A stretch of 64,000 bases of DNA from NCBI GenBank assembly GCA_902591925.1, contig CACJCN010000003.1, positions 62,001 through 126,000 of the forward strand, read 5' to 3'. Below, piece by piece: positions 9,217 to 18,118 of this stretch. The translations under genes and the position numbers were made by a program. Within the stretch, counting starts at the first letter, position 1. Each line of letters starts with the position of its first letter. This stretch comes from an uncultured SAR86 cluster bacterium (GTDB lineage: Bacteria > Pseudomonadota > Gammaproteobacteria > Magnimaribacterales > D2472). The notes under the pieces were generated by a model. It was given only the letters and a program-made list of their open reading frames with translations, did not search any database and was not told the DNA's origin.

Positions 9217-10326
9217 ATGAATATTAGTAGGAGTGATATTTTGGTAATTTTGCCATTGGGTTTATTGCTTATTATAGGTTTGGTAATGGTAACTTCATCA
9301 AGCATATATATTGCTGATGATATGACCTCTAATCCATTCCATTTTGCTAAAAGACAAGCATTATTTATATCAGTGGGACTATTTTCAATGACATTTTTCT
9401 TAATATTGCCATCAGATTTTCTTTTAAAGTCCGATTGGATATTTATGTTATTGAGCATAATTCTTTTAATTATTCTTTTTATTCCTGAAGTTGGTACAAG
9501 CGTGAATGGGAGTATTAGATGGATAAGAATGGGACCAATTAATATACAACCCTCGGAGATTTGTAAATTTAGTTTAATTCTATATATTTCTGGATACTCT
9601 GTTAGAAGAATGTTAGAAATGAATTCGCTTAGAAGTTTCTTAAAACCATTATTTCTATTATTCATAATATCTTTACTAGTAATGGGACAACCTGATCTTG
9701 GTTCTACAGCCATCATTTGCTTTCTAGTTGTTGGTATTCTTTTTTATGCAGGCATATCTTTCTATCAAATTTGTTTGCTAGTTTTATTAATTATTTTGTT
9801 AGGTTACTTAGCCATAACGTCTTCACCAATGAGATTAGCTAGGGTTTTAGCATTCACAGATCCTTTTGCATTAGATGTTGTGCAAAACGCAGGATGGCAA
9901 TTGTCCAATTCTTTAATAAGCATTGGTCAAGGTGGATGGTTTGGTCTTGGCCTAGGAAATAGTTTTCAAAAAAGCTTTTTTTTACCTGAAGCTCATACAG
10001 ATTTTATATTTGCAATTTTAGTTGAGGAACTTGGAATAATAGGAGGCATGTTCTTAATTTTTTTATATGTGACTATGTTGATTGGATTGATTTTTATATC
10101 TTTTGATTCTTTCAAAAAAGATAGATTATTTCAGGGATATGTAGTGTTTGGTGTATTTCTTTTAATATCAATCCAAGCCTTGTTTAATATAGCAGTAAAC
10201 ATTGGTCTTTTGCCTACTAAGGGCCTTACATTACCTTTTATCAGCTATGGAGGAACAAGTATCATTATAATGTTATCTTTAATGGGGATTGTCCTTAGAA
10301 TAAATAATGAAAATAAAGTTCTTTAA
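9217..10326 (+). CDS. ftsW: Septal peptidoglycan polymerase FtsW (SEDS family)
   Basis: Multi-spanning SEDS glycosyltransferase that polymerises lipid II at the septum together with FtsI. Around ten hydrophobic segments are visible, with family signatures GSIRWIRMGPINIQPSE (about residues 95-110), MGQPDLGST containing the catalytic-region Asp, PEAHTDFIFAILVEELG, and the C-terminal GLLPTKGLTLPFISYGGTS. 369 residues. The ATG directly abuts the murD stop. RodA can look alike, but the dcw position settles it. Confidence 0.95.
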   Translation: MNISRSDILVILPLGLLLIIGLVMVTSSSIYIADDMTSNPFHFAKRQALFISVGLFSMTFFLILPSDFLLKSDWIFMLLSIILLIILFIPEVGTSVNGSIRWIRMGPINIQPSEICKFSLILYISGYSVRRMLEMNSLRSFLKPLFLLFIISLLVMGQPDLGSTAIICFLVVGILFYAGISFYQICLLVLLIILLGYLAITSSPMRLARVLAFTDPFALDVVQNAGWQLSNSLISIGQGGWFGLGLGNSFQKSFFLPEAHTDFIFAILVEELGIIGGMFLIFLYVTMLIGLIFISFDSFKKDRLFQGYVVFGVFLLISIQALFNIAVNIGLLPTKGLTLPFISYGGTSIIIMLSLMGIVLRINNENKVL

Positions 10327-11373
10327 ATGAAATTCTTAATCGTTGCTGCTAAGACTGGAGGTCATGTATTTCCTGCTGCAACAGTAAGTAAAAAACTTAT
10401 TAATAAGGATCATCAAATTATTTTGATTGGAACTGGAAACAATATTGAAATAAATGCATATGAGGACCTAAATTCAAAGCAATATAAACTTAATATAGAT
10501 GGCTTTAGAGGAAAGAATGTTTTCATAAAAATTAAAGTGTTATTTCAAATCATTACCAATATATTCTATCTACTAAAGGTAATTAAAGAAGAAAGAATAG
10601 ATGCTATGATTGGCTTTGGCGGTTTTATTAGCGTACCAGCTGGCATAGCATGCTTTATAAAAGGTATTCCAGTTTTTACTCATGAGCAAAACTCTGTAAT
10701 GGGTTCAGCTAATAAGTTACTCTCAAAATTTGCTGTGATAAATTTTCTAGGATTTGAGATTTCAAATATAAATAATTCTATATTTTCAGGAAATCCAATT
10801 AGAGACACTTTTAGAGATTATAGTAAAGATATAACCGAAGAATTAGAAGACAAGATTAAAGTTTATATTACTGGTGGAAGTCAAGGATCTAAATATATCA
10901 ATTTAAATATGCCTCATGCATTGGAGCCATTATCGGAATATTTATTAATAAAACATCAATGTGGTTTAGATAATCTTGAACAAGTAAAAAGTGAATATGA
11001 ATCGAGAAATATTGAAGCAGAGGTTTTGGAATTTTTCAATAATCCTGAAGAACAGATAAAATGGTCAGATTTTGTTGTCTCAAGAGCAGGAGCACTTAGT
11101 TTATCTGAAATCACTTCAATGAAGAAAGGTGCCTTAATGATTCCTCTGCCAAATTCTATTGATAATCATCAATACGAAAATGCAAAAAAAATTGAGGATA
11201 CGGGTATGGGTATTTTGCATGAAGAAGATGAAGATATAAGTTATCTCACTGATAAAATAAATGAAATTATTAAAGATAAAAAATATATCAATTGGAAAAA
11301 AAATGAACTTACAAATCATGTAAACGCAGCAAATGAAATAGTGAAACACATTGAAGAATATCTCAATAAATGA
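10327..11373 (+). CDS. murG: Lipid II synthase MurG (GlcNAc transferase)
   Basis: Peripheral membrane GT-B glycosyltransferase that adds GlcNAc to lipid I. The N-terminal G-loop (AKTGGHVFPA), GFGGFISVPAG with THEQNSVMG, and the C-terminal donor-binding stretch (ITGGSQGSKYIN, SRAGALSLSEI, NHQYENAKKIEDTGMG) are clear. Length 348 is normal. The start abuts ftsW's stop and the end overlaps murC by 4 bases. Confidence 0.96.
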   Translation: MKFLIVAAKTGGHVFPAATVSKKLINKDHQIILIGTGNNIEINAYEDLNSKQYKLNIDGFRGKNVFIKIKVLFQIITNIFYLLKVIKEERIDAMIGFGGFISVPAGIACFIKGIPVFTHEQNSVMGSANKLLSKFAVINFLGFEISNINNSIFSGNPIRDTFRDYSKDITEELEDKIKVYITGGSQGSKYINLNMPHALEPLSEYLLIKHQCGLDNLEQVKSEYESRNIEAEVLEFFNNPEEQIKWSDFVVSRAGALSLSEITSMKKGALMIPLPNSIDNHQYENAKKIEDTGMGILHEEDEDISYLTDKINEIIKDKKYINWKKNELTNHVNAANEIVKHIEEYLNK

Positions 11374-12764
11374 ATTTTTTTAAAAAAGTAAAACATATCC
11401 ATTTTGTAGGAATTGGTGGAGCAGGAATGATAGGCATTGCTAAAGTATTGCTTAAAAAGGGATACAAAATATCAGGTTCTGACATATCAGACTCTCGTGA
11501 ATTAAGAAAATTAGAAAAACATGGTGCAAAGGTATTTATTGGTCATTCATCTAAAAATATTAATGGTGCAGATTTGCTAGTTATATCATCTGCAATTAGT
11601 TCCAGAAATCCTGAATTAGTTCAGGCAAAAAAAGATTCTATTACATCAATACCAAGGGCCGAAATGCTTGGAAGTATTATGATTGGATATGAAAGTATTG
11701 CTGTTGCTGGGAGTCATGGTAAAACCACAACAACAAGCATGATTGCAAAAATACTAAGTGTTGCAAATTTAAGCCCAACATATGTTGTTGGAGGAAAAGT
11801 TTTAAGTACAGATGAGAATTCTGACTTAGGTAAAGGAAGATATATTGTCGCAGAAGCAGATGAGAGTGATGGATCATTTGTTCACCTTCAACCTGATGTC
11901 GCTGTTTTAACAAATATAGATGATGATCATCTGGCTCATTTTAATAACATCTTTGAAAATCTTTTAGATTCATTTGTTTTGTTTTCAGAAAACGTACCTT
12001 TTTATGGATATCTGATAATCAATGGCGATGATAAGAACATAAAAAAAATCTCAAAAAGAATATCTAGATCACAAGTTACGTTTGGAGAATCGAAAGAATG
12101 TGATTATAAAATTATCAAAATCATTTCAAAAAATGGTAAGCAAGATTTTCAAATTTTTGATAAAAAAACAAGAAAGGTTCATAAATTTAAAATTAATCTT
12201 CCTGGTAAGCATAATGTTTTTAATGCAACAGCTGCAATCGCTGTTGCGTTGGAAGAAGGCATTTCAATTAGCTCAATAAGGAATGGCATTAAAGAATTTA
12301 CAGGGGTTGGAAGAAGATATGAAAAGCATGATATTAAAATTGATGAAAAATCATTAGCCTTAATTGATGATTATGGTCATCATCCGTTAGAAATTGAATC
12401 AAATATAAAGGCGTATAAAGAGGAATATAAAAATAAAAAAGTATGTATGATTTTTCAACCACATAGGTTTTCAAGGACAGCACAGCTCTTTGATGATTTT
12501 ATAAAGGTATTAAAACAAACCGATTCATTAATAATGTTAGATATTTATTCTGCAAGCGAGAAGCCAATTAAAGGCATAAACTCAATGAGAATTGTAGAAA
12601 CTCTAAAACAAAATGGTCATAAAGATGTTACTTATTTAAAAAAACATGATGATGTAATAGATTTGATTAAAAAGAAAAAGGATGATTTTGATATTTTAGT
12701 CACACAAGGTGCTGGTAGTGTTTCAAATATTTGTCAAATAATTAAAAATCAATGGGAAACATAA
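11370..12764 (+). CDS. murC: UDP-MurNAc:L-alanine ligase MurC
   Basis: First Mur ligase, adding L-Ala to UDP-MurNAc. The Rossmann start HFVGIGGAGMIGIA, the P-loop AGSHGKTTTT, EADESDGSF, and the C-terminal DDYGHHPLEI and FQPHRFSRT are diagnostic of MurC. 464 residues. It overlaps murG by 4 bases and ddl by 13. murB, which often lies between murC and ddl, is absent from this position. Confidence 0.97.
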   Translation: MNFFKKVKHIHFVGIGGAGMIGIAKVLLKKGYKISGSDISDSRELRKLEKHGAKVFIGHSSKNINGADLLVISSAISSRNPELVQAKKDSITSIPRAEMLGSIMIGYESIAVAGSHGKTTTTSMIAKILSVANLSPTYVVGGKVLSTDENSDLGKGRYIVAEADESDGSFVHLQPDVAVLTNIDDDHLAHFNNIFENLLDSFVLFSENVPFYGYLIINGDDKNIKKISKRISRSQVTFGESKECDYKIIKIISKNGKQDFQIFDKKTRKVHKFKINLPGKHNVFNATAAIAVALEEGISISSIRNGIKEFTGVGRRYEKHDIKIDEKSLALIDDYGHHPLEIESNIKAYKEEYKNKKVCMIFQPHRFSRTAQLFDDFIKVLKQTDSLIMLDIYSASEKPIKGINSMRIVETLKQNGHKDVTYLKKHDDVIDLIKKKKDDFDILVTQGAGSVSNICQIIKNQWET

Positions 12765-13678
12765 ATAAAATTGCAGTTCTATATGGAGGCTCTTCCTCTG
12801 AAAGAGAAGTTTCTATACAAAGTGGAAAGGGTGTTCATAATGCAATCTGTGATTTAGGCTATGAATCAGATCTAATTGATTTTAAAGATCTTAACAATTT
12901 GAATGAATTAAAGATGTATGACTTTATATTCATTGCTCTTCATGGTTTTGAAGGCGAAGCCGGTAAACTTCAAAGAGATTTAGATGATTTAAATATTTTA
13001 TATTCTGGATCAGGTCATGAAGCTTGCATGAAAACATGGAACAAAAAAGTCACAAAAGAAACTTTAAAAGAAAATAATATAAATACTCCTGTTTCCCTGA
13101 GTATTTCTGAGTTTTCTCTAGAAGATGCAAATCAAAGTTTAAATACATCATTATTTGATCGATTCAGACCATTTAATTATTTATTTTTAAAACCTGAGGA
13201 AGATGGCTCTAGTATTGATATTTTTAAAATAAGTGATGAAGAAAGCCTTAAAAATGCATATGAAAAATGTACTAATCGTGAAAGAGGTTTTTTATTTGAA
13301 GAATATATTGATGGAAGAGAGCTAACTGTGACCATAATTGATAAAGAATGTTATCCGCCTATTGAAATAATTACAAAAAATGAATTTTATGATTATGATG
13401 CAAAGTATATTTCAGACGATACATTGCATATTGAAGCAGAATTAACGCAAAGTGAATTAGTTGATATTAAATCAGTATCTCTACAAGCATTTAAAGCACT
13501 CAATTGCAAAGCATGGGCAAGAGTTGATTTGATTCAAGATAAAAAAGGAAATTTTTATGTAATAGAGATTAACACAGTTCCTGGAATGACAAGCCACAGC
13601 AATGTTCCAAAGTCTGGAAGTCTATTAGGCTTAACTTATAATGAGGTTGTCCAAAAAATCATCAATGCATCTTTATAA
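12752..13678 (+). CDS. ddl: D-alanine:D-alanine ligase
   Basis: ATP-grasp enzyme joining two D-Ala, feeding MurF. Seen: N-terminal AVLYGGSSSEREVS, ALHGFEGEAGKLQ, the ATP-binding LKPEEDGSSIDI, EEYIDGRELTVTI, and the metal-binding C-terminal INTVPGMTSHSN. 308 residues matches DdlB-type enzymes. Starts 13 bases inside murC and overlaps ftsQ by 14 bases. D-Ala would come from alr at 18115. Confidence 0.96.
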   Translation: MGNINKIAVLYGGSSSEREVSIQSGKGVHNAICDLGYESDLIDFKDLNNLNELKMYDFIFIALHGFEGEAGKLQRDLDDLNILYSGSGHEACMKTWNKKVTKETLKENNINTPVSLSISEFSLEDANQSLNTSLFDRFRPFNYLFLKPEEDGSSIDIFKISDEESLKNAYEKCTNRERGFLFEEYIDGRELTVTIIDKECYPPIEIITKNEFYDYDAKYISDDTLHIEAELTQSELVDIKSVSLQAFKALNCKAWARVDLIQDKKGNFYVIEINTVPGMTSHSNVPKSGSLLGLTYNEVVQKIINASL

Positions 13679-14291
13679 AAAACTATTGCTAATAACTGTA
13701 ATCTTAACTCCTACAAATTTATTTGCAGAATATGAAATTAATATTAATTTTGAATCAGGATTTGAATTTGAATCACAAAAAATATTAATAAGTGATCTAA
13801 AAAATTCTAAATCAAAAAAACAGATTGAGAAAATTCTTAAAAGACAAGATTGGATAAAAGATTTTTCAATAGTCTACAAACCTTTTAAAAAGGAAGTTTA
13901 TGTAAATATTACTAATAGAGAGCCGATTTTTGTTCTTAACAATCAATTTTTTTATGATATTAATTTACATAAATTTAAGTTTGATAATTCAAGAAGAGAC
14001 TTGGTAGTCGTGCAGGGACCAGTAAAAAATGAAGAAGATATTTTAGAAATAATTACCAGAATTGATTCAATTTCAAGCATTAATTTTAATCTTAGTGAAA
14101 TCAATTACAGTTACGTTAATGGGTGGGATGTTATTACAGATAAAACTTTAATCAGGTTTGGCAACGATTTAACAGAAACAAAATTCAAAAATTTTGAATA
14201 TACAGCAAATTATTTGTTCGAGAATGGAAAAAATCCTAGTATCATAGATATTAGATATAGAGATGGAGTTGCATTAAATTATGGCAAATAA
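13665..14291 (+). CDS. ftsQ: Cell division protein FtsQ, reduced
   Basis: Divisome protein expected to bind FtsB/FtsL. Only 208 residues against 276 in E. coli. The N-terminus lacks the usual cytoplasmic tail: a short basic start and a roughly 15-residue hydrophobic stretch end in NLFAEYE, which resembles a signal peptide as much as a membrane anchor. A shortened POTRA (WIKDFSIVYKPFKKEVYVNITNREP) and the beta domain ending DIRYRDGVALNYGK, typical of FtsQ, follow. ATG 13665 is preferred; an in-frame ATG at 13641 would lengthen the overlap with ddl and add a charged stretch. Identity rests on position plus the C-terminal motif. Confidence 0.85.
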   Translation: MHLYKKLLLITVILTPTNLFAEYEININFESGFEFESQKILISDLKNSKSKKQIEKILKRQDWIKDFSIVYKPFKKEVYVNITNREPIFVLNNQFFYDINLHKFKFDNSRRDLVVVQGPVKNEEDILEIITRIDSISSINFNLSEINYSYVNGWDVITDKTLIRFGNDLTETKFKNFEYTANYLFENGKNPSIIDIRYRDGVALNYGK

Positions 14292-15507
14292 CAATAAAAA
14301 TTCTAATTTAATAGTTGGTTTGGACATAGGTACGTCAAAAGTTGTTTGTATTGTAGGAAGATATAATAGCGAAGCTAAACTTGAAATTGTTGCATTGGGT
14401 GCATATCCATCGAGCGGATTAAAAAAAGGTGTAGTTGTAAATATTGATGCTACCACCGATGCAATTAGCAAAGCAGTAGAACAAGCTCAATCAATGATTG
14501 AGGAAAAAATTAAGTCGGTCTATGTTGGAATTGCTGGAAATCACATCAAAAGTCTTAATTCACAAGGCGCTGTTGGCATCAAGGATAATGAGGTGTCGGC
14601 ATTTGATATTGACAGAGTCATTGAGTCAGCTCAAGCAGTCTCAATACCATCAGATCAGAGAGTTCTTCATGTTTTACCTCAGTCCTTTGTAATTGATGAT
14701 CAAGAAGTAAGCCTTGACCCTCTAGGAATGTCTGGAGTAAGGCTTGAGGCTAAAGTTCACCTTGTAACATGTGCAAGCAGCGCAATTAAAAACATCGAAA
14801 AATGCATAAAAAATTGCGGACTAAGTGTAGACGGGTTTGTTTTAGAGCAGTTAGCAAGCTCACATTCTATTCTTTCTGAAGATGAAAAGGATCTTGGAGT
14901 ATGTTTGGTTGATATTGGAGGAGGGACGACGGATATTGCAATTTTTAATACAGGCTCAATTGTATTCACTGGGGTGATTCCAATTGCAGGCGATCAAGTA
15001 ACAAGTGATATTGCTCAAGCTTTAAGAACGCCTACACCTCAAGCAGAAGACATAAAACAAAAACATGGATGCGCAGTAACCGAATTTACAAAAGATGATG
15101 AAACTGTTGAAGTCCTTGGTGTTGGCGGAAGGCCTCCTAGGGAACTATCTAGAAGCTCATTAGCCGACATAATTCAGCCTCGATATTCTGAATTATTTGA
15201 TTTAATAAAAGCTGAAATTTCAAGAAATGGGTTTGAAGACAAAATTTCTGCTGGAATTGTATTTACTGGTGGTACTTCCAAGATGGAGGGAGTTGTTGAA
15301 TTAGCTGAATCAATTTTTCAAACATCAGTAAGAATGGGAATTCCGTCTAAGTTCAAAGGGATGGAGACCATACTTCAAAATCCAATATACTCAACCTCAA
15401 TAGGTCTTATAGAACATGGTTATAAGCAGATTAATCATGAAATGCTTGCCGAGCAAAATCAAGGGTTTTTCTCAAAGCTTCTTAGAATAGTTAAAAGTGA
15501 GTATTGA
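14281..15507 (+). CDS. ftsA: Cell division protein FtsA
   Basis: Actin-like ATPase tethering FtsZ to the membrane. The actin phosphate-1 motif GLDIGTSKVV, the SHI-type subdomain 1C, phosphate-2 VDIGGGTTDIAIF and adenosine motif IVFTGGTSKMEG are present, and the C-terminus ends in a short basic amphipathic helix (FFSKLLRIVKS) suited to membrane binding. 408 residues. It overlaps ftsQ by 11 bases. ftsZ does not follow; the next gene, after 77 bases, is rpsF, so the dcw cluster ends here. Confidence 0.97.
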   Translation: MANNNKNSNLIVGLDIGTSKVVCIVGRYNSEAKLEIVALGAYPSSGLKKGVVVNIDATTDAISKAVEQAQSMIEEKIKSVYVGIAGNHIKSLNSQGAVGIKDNEVSAFDIDRVIESAQAVSIPSDQRVLHVLPQSFVIDDQEVSLDPLGMSGVRLEAKVHLVTCASSAIKNIEKCIKNCGLSVDGFVLEQLASSHSILSEDEKDLGVCLVDIGGGTTDIAIFNTGSIVFTGVIPIAGDQVTSDIAQALRTPTPQAEDIKQKHGCAVTEFTKDDETVEVLGVGGRPPRELSRSSLADIIQPRYSELFDLIKAEISRNGFEDKISAGIVFTGGTSKMEGVVELAESIFQTSVRMGIPSKFKGMETILQNPIYSTSIGLIEHGYKQINHEMLAEQNQGFFSKLLRIVKSEY

Positions 15508-15584
15508 TAATAAAAATTAATTCATTTAGAATTCGCATTCCTTGGTTTTTGCAATAAGTAAAAATCTATAACCATAAGGAAAAT
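15508..15584 (+). promoter_or_regulatory. Intergenic region with candidate promoter for rpsF-rpsR-rplI
   Basis: The 77-base gap is the first sizeable one after 15 kb of abutting dcw genes. A -10-like TATAAC lies at 15567-15572 and a weak -35-like TTGGTT at 15542-15547 with a 19-base spacer. AAGGA at 15576-15580 is a good ribosome-binding site for the ATG at 15585. No convincing terminator hairpin for the dcw operon is visible. Confidence 0.35.
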
Positions 15585-16073
15585 ATGAAAAAGTACGAAG
15601 CAGTAATTATTTTAAATCCAAACCTTTCATCTAAGGTTGACTCATTTATTAAAGATTTCGAAAAACTTTTAAAAGTTAATACTTTTAACATTAAAAAAAT
15701 GGAAGATATTGGTAGAAGACAACTCTCATATTCTATTAATAATCATAATAAAGGACATTATTTAATTTTTAATATTGAAGGGACCGCAGAAAACTTAATT
15801 GATATTGAAAATAAAATTAAATATGACGAATCTATTATTAGGCATCTCTTCATTTCAGTTAATGAACATGATGGAGAAGATTCTCAATTGTTAGTTGATT
15901 CGAGAAATAAGAAATCTGAATCTGAAGATGAAGAGAGCAATGTTAAAAATGAAACTAAAGAAAAACCTGCAGATAATGATGAAAATAATAATGAGGAAGA
16001 AATAGTTTCAGAAGAAGAATCTATTGAGGATGTTTCATCTGATTCAATTGAAGAGGACAGCAAAGATGAGTAA
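15585..16073 (+). CDS. rpsF: 30S ribosomal protein bS6 with long acidic tail
   Basis: Ribosomal protein partnered with bS18 on the platform of the 30S subunit. [34 protein letters not shown] and ESIIRHLFI are the standard bS6 core (about residues 1-92). The remaining 65-70 residues are overwhelmingly Glu, Asp, Ser, Asn and Lys with no hydrophobic core. E. coli bS6 has a short tail that RimK extends with glutamates; here an acidic tail is genetically encoded. Its last codons overlap rpsR by 8 bases. Confidence 0.95.
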   Translation: MKKYEAVIILNPNLSSKVDSFIKDFEKLLKVNTFNIKKMEDIGRRQLSYSINNHNKGHYLIFNIEGTAENLIDIENKIKYDESIIRHLFISVNEHDGEDSQLLVDSRNKKSESEDEESNVKNETKEKPADNDENNNEEEIVSEEESIEDVSSDSIEEDSKDE

Positions 16074-16260
16074 ATATGAATTACCAAAAAAGTTTGATTA
16101 TAAAAATGTAAGTCTTCTGAAACAATTCATAACAGAGACTGGTAAGATTATTCCAGCAAGAGTTACAGGCGTATCTGCATCTAATCAAAGAAAACTTACT
16201 AGATATATTAAAATTGCTAGGTTTTTAGCTTTGATTCCATATACTGACATGCACAAATAA
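16066..16260 (+). CDS. rpsR: 30S ribosomal protein bS18
   Basis: Sixty-four residues starting [13 protein letters not shown], with the diagnostic [22 protein letters not shown] and [17 protein letters not shown]. It is shorter than the usual 75 residues because it lacks the N-terminal basic extension. ATG 16066 is chosen because the upstream in-frame stretch belongs to the rpsF tail in another frame. bS18 binds 16S rRNA together with bS6. No priB lies between rpsF and rpsR, unlike in E. coli. Confidence 0.96.
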   Translation: MSKYELPKKFDYKNVSLLKQFITETGKIIPARVTGVSASNQRKLTRYIKIARFLALIPYTDMHK

Positions 16261-16262
16261 TT

Positions 16263-16709
16263 ATGAAAATTATATTACTAGACAAAATACAGCGATTAGG
16301 AGAAATCGGTGATGTGGTTGAGGTTAACAGTGGGTATGCAAGAAACTTTTTAATTCCTCAAAAAAAAGCAGCTTTTGCAAGTGAAAAAAATATTGCTGAA
16401 GTTGAAGCAAAGAAAGATGAGTTAGCTGCAATGTCAGCAGATATTCTTACAAAAGCTCAATCAAGAGCAAAAGATGTTGAAGGTTCTGAGTGTGAAATAT
16501 TAGTACCCGTAACTGAAGATGGAGCTTTGTATGGGTCTGTTGGCACCCGAGAAATATCTGAGGCATTTGCATCAAAAGAAATTGAAATTGATAAAAGCGA
16601 AGTCCAGCTTCCTGATGGACCTATAAAAGAAATAGGTGAACACAATATAATGATTAGTGTTCATCCAGAGGTCTCAATACAAGTTTTAGTAAAAGTATCT
16701 CCAGAGTAG
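16263..16709 (+). CDS. rplI: 50S ribosomal protein bL9
   Basis: 148 residues, the normal length. The N-terminal rRNA-binding domain (MKIILLDKIQRLGEIGDVVEVNSGYARNFL region), the long connecting helix of about residues 40-75 rich in Glu/Ala/Lys, and the C-terminal domain with GALYGSVGTREI and LPDGPIKEIGEH are clear. It follows rpsR by 2 bases, completing the conserved rpsF-rpsR-rplI operon. Confidence 0.97.
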   Translation: MKIILLDKIQRLGEIGDVVEVNSGYARNFLIPQKKAAFASEKNIAEVEAKKDELAAMSADILTKAQSRAKDVEGSECEILVPVTEDGALYGSVGTREISEAFASKEIEIDKSEVQLPDGPIKEIGEHNIMISVHPEVSIQVLVKVSPE

Positions 16710-16722
16710 TTGTATATTTTGA

Positions 16723-16744
16723 AATATGATGTAAAAATCATATT
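16723..16744 (+). promoter_or_regulatory. Inverted repeat before the dnaB start
   Basis: AATATGAT (16723-16730) and ATCATATT (16737-16744) form a perfect 8-bp inverted repeat around GTAAAA, ending 3 bases before the dnaB ATG at 16748. It could be an operator, a weak RNA hairpin over the ribosome-binding region, or chance in AT-rich DNA. No Shine-Dalgarno sequence is visible between it and the ATG. Confidence 0.4.
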
Positions 16745-16747
16745 CCA

Positions 16748-18118
16748 ATGTCAGATATAAACATCAACCAAAATGAACAAGCAAGAGAGGCTGAAAGAGC
16801 TGTTTTAGGAGGCTTGATGCTGGAAACTCATAGATTTGATACTGTAATACAAGTAATAAAAGAAAATGACTTTGATGGCAAAGATCACCAAATTATATTT
16901 CAGTCAATGTCAGAACTTGTTGAAGAGAATAAACCGCTCGACCCATTAACAGTATCTGAAAAATTAGATAATAAAAACTCACTCAATAAAGTTGGTGGAA
17001 AAGATTATTTAATTGAATTAGCTACATCAACTCCATCTGCTGCAAATTTAGAGGCATATGCAGAAATAATTAGGCAAAGATCAATTACAAGAAAACTAAT
17101 GAAAGCAAATTCTGATATTAGCGAACTTATATCTAATCCTCAAGGTCAGGATGGAGCATCATTATTAGATAAAGCGGAAAGTATGATTTTTGCTTTGAAT
17201 GACGAAACAAATCTTAATGATCAAAATCTTCAGTCAATGAGAGAATTAATTCCATCTACAATGGACAGACTTCATGAATTATCTAACAAATCTGATGGCT
17301 TAATAGGATCATCAACTGGCTTTAAAGACTTAGATAATAAACTTCAGGGATTACAGAAGGGCGATCTTGTTGTTGTTGCTGGCAGACCTAGTATGGGTAA
17401 AACATCATTTGCAATGAACATTGCAGAAAATGTCTTACTAGATGACGATTCAAATGGAGCTGTTCTTATTTTTAGTTTAGAGATGCCAGGTGAGTCTCTA
17501 ACAACACGATTGCTATCTGGAATGACTAAATTAAATCAGCAAAATGTAAGATCTGGGATGCTGAAAGATGACGAATTAAGAATCCTTTTACAACAAAGTG
17601 AAAAGTTAAAAAATATGCCACTGTGGATAGATGACAGCTCAATATTATCTCCAATGGAACTAAGGGCAAAGGCTAGAAGGCTTGCAAGAACAGAGAAAGA
17701 TGGCCTGTCTTTGATAGTTGTAGATTATCTTCAGTTAATGCAACTTCCCCTATCAATTGAAAATAGAGTTAATCAAATATCTGAAATTTCTAGATCATTA
17801 AAATCTCTTGCAAAAGAGCTAAATGTCCCAGTTATTGCATTATCTCAATTAAACAGGGCTGTAGAACAAAGACCTAACAAAAGGCCCATAATGGCCGATC
17901 TTAGAGATTCAGGCGCTATTGAACAAGATGCGGATGTAATCTTATTTATATACAGAGACGAAGTTTACAATGAGGATTCTGAACAGGGTAATAAAGCGGA
18001 AATAATTATTGGCAAACAAAGAAATGGACCAATAGGTACTGTTAATTTAACTTTCTTAAAAGAATTCACAAGATTTGAAAACTTTTCTAGCGACAGTTTT
18101 TACGAATCGTTTGAATGA
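16748..18118 (+). CDS. dnaB: Replicative DNA helicase DnaB
   Basis: Hexameric 5'-3' helicase of the replication fork. The N-terminal primase-interacting domain (EREAVLGG-like EAERAVLGGLM), linker, and RecA-like C-terminal domain with Walker A GRPSMGKTS (about residue 214), FSLEMPGESL, Walker B VVDYLQLM and the arginine-rich QRNGPIGT segment are visible. 456 residues. It overlaps alr by 4 bases (ATGA), the conserved dnaB-alr pair of gammaproteobacteria. Confidence 0.97.
   Translation: MSDININQNEQAREAERAVLGGLMLETHRFDTVIQVIKENDFDGKDHQIIFQSMSELVEENKPLDPLTVSEKLDNKNSLNKVGGKDYLIELATSTPSAANLEAYAEIIRQRSITRKLMKANSDISELISNPQGQDGASLLDKAESMIFALNDETNLNDQNLQSMRELIPSTMDRLHELSNKSDGLIGSSTGFKDLDNKLQGLQKGDLVVVAGRPSMGKTSFAMNIAENVLLDDDSNGAVLIFSLEMPGESLTTRLLSGMTKLNQQNVRSGMLKDDELRILLQQSEKLKNMPLWIDDSSILSPMELRAKARRLARTEKDGLSLIVVDYLQLMQLPLSIENRVNQISEISRSLKSLAKELNVPVIALSQLNRAVEQRPNKRPIMADLRDSGAIEQDADVILFIYRDEVYNEDSEQGNKAEIIIGKQRNGPIGTVNLTFLKEFTRFENFSSDSFYESFE

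Noticed and set aside
9198-9716. 172-codon open frame on the minus strand opposite ftsW
   Set aside because: It lies wholly antisense to a strongly conserved gene, has no recognisable domain or ribosome-binding site, and its composition follows from the opposite frame.
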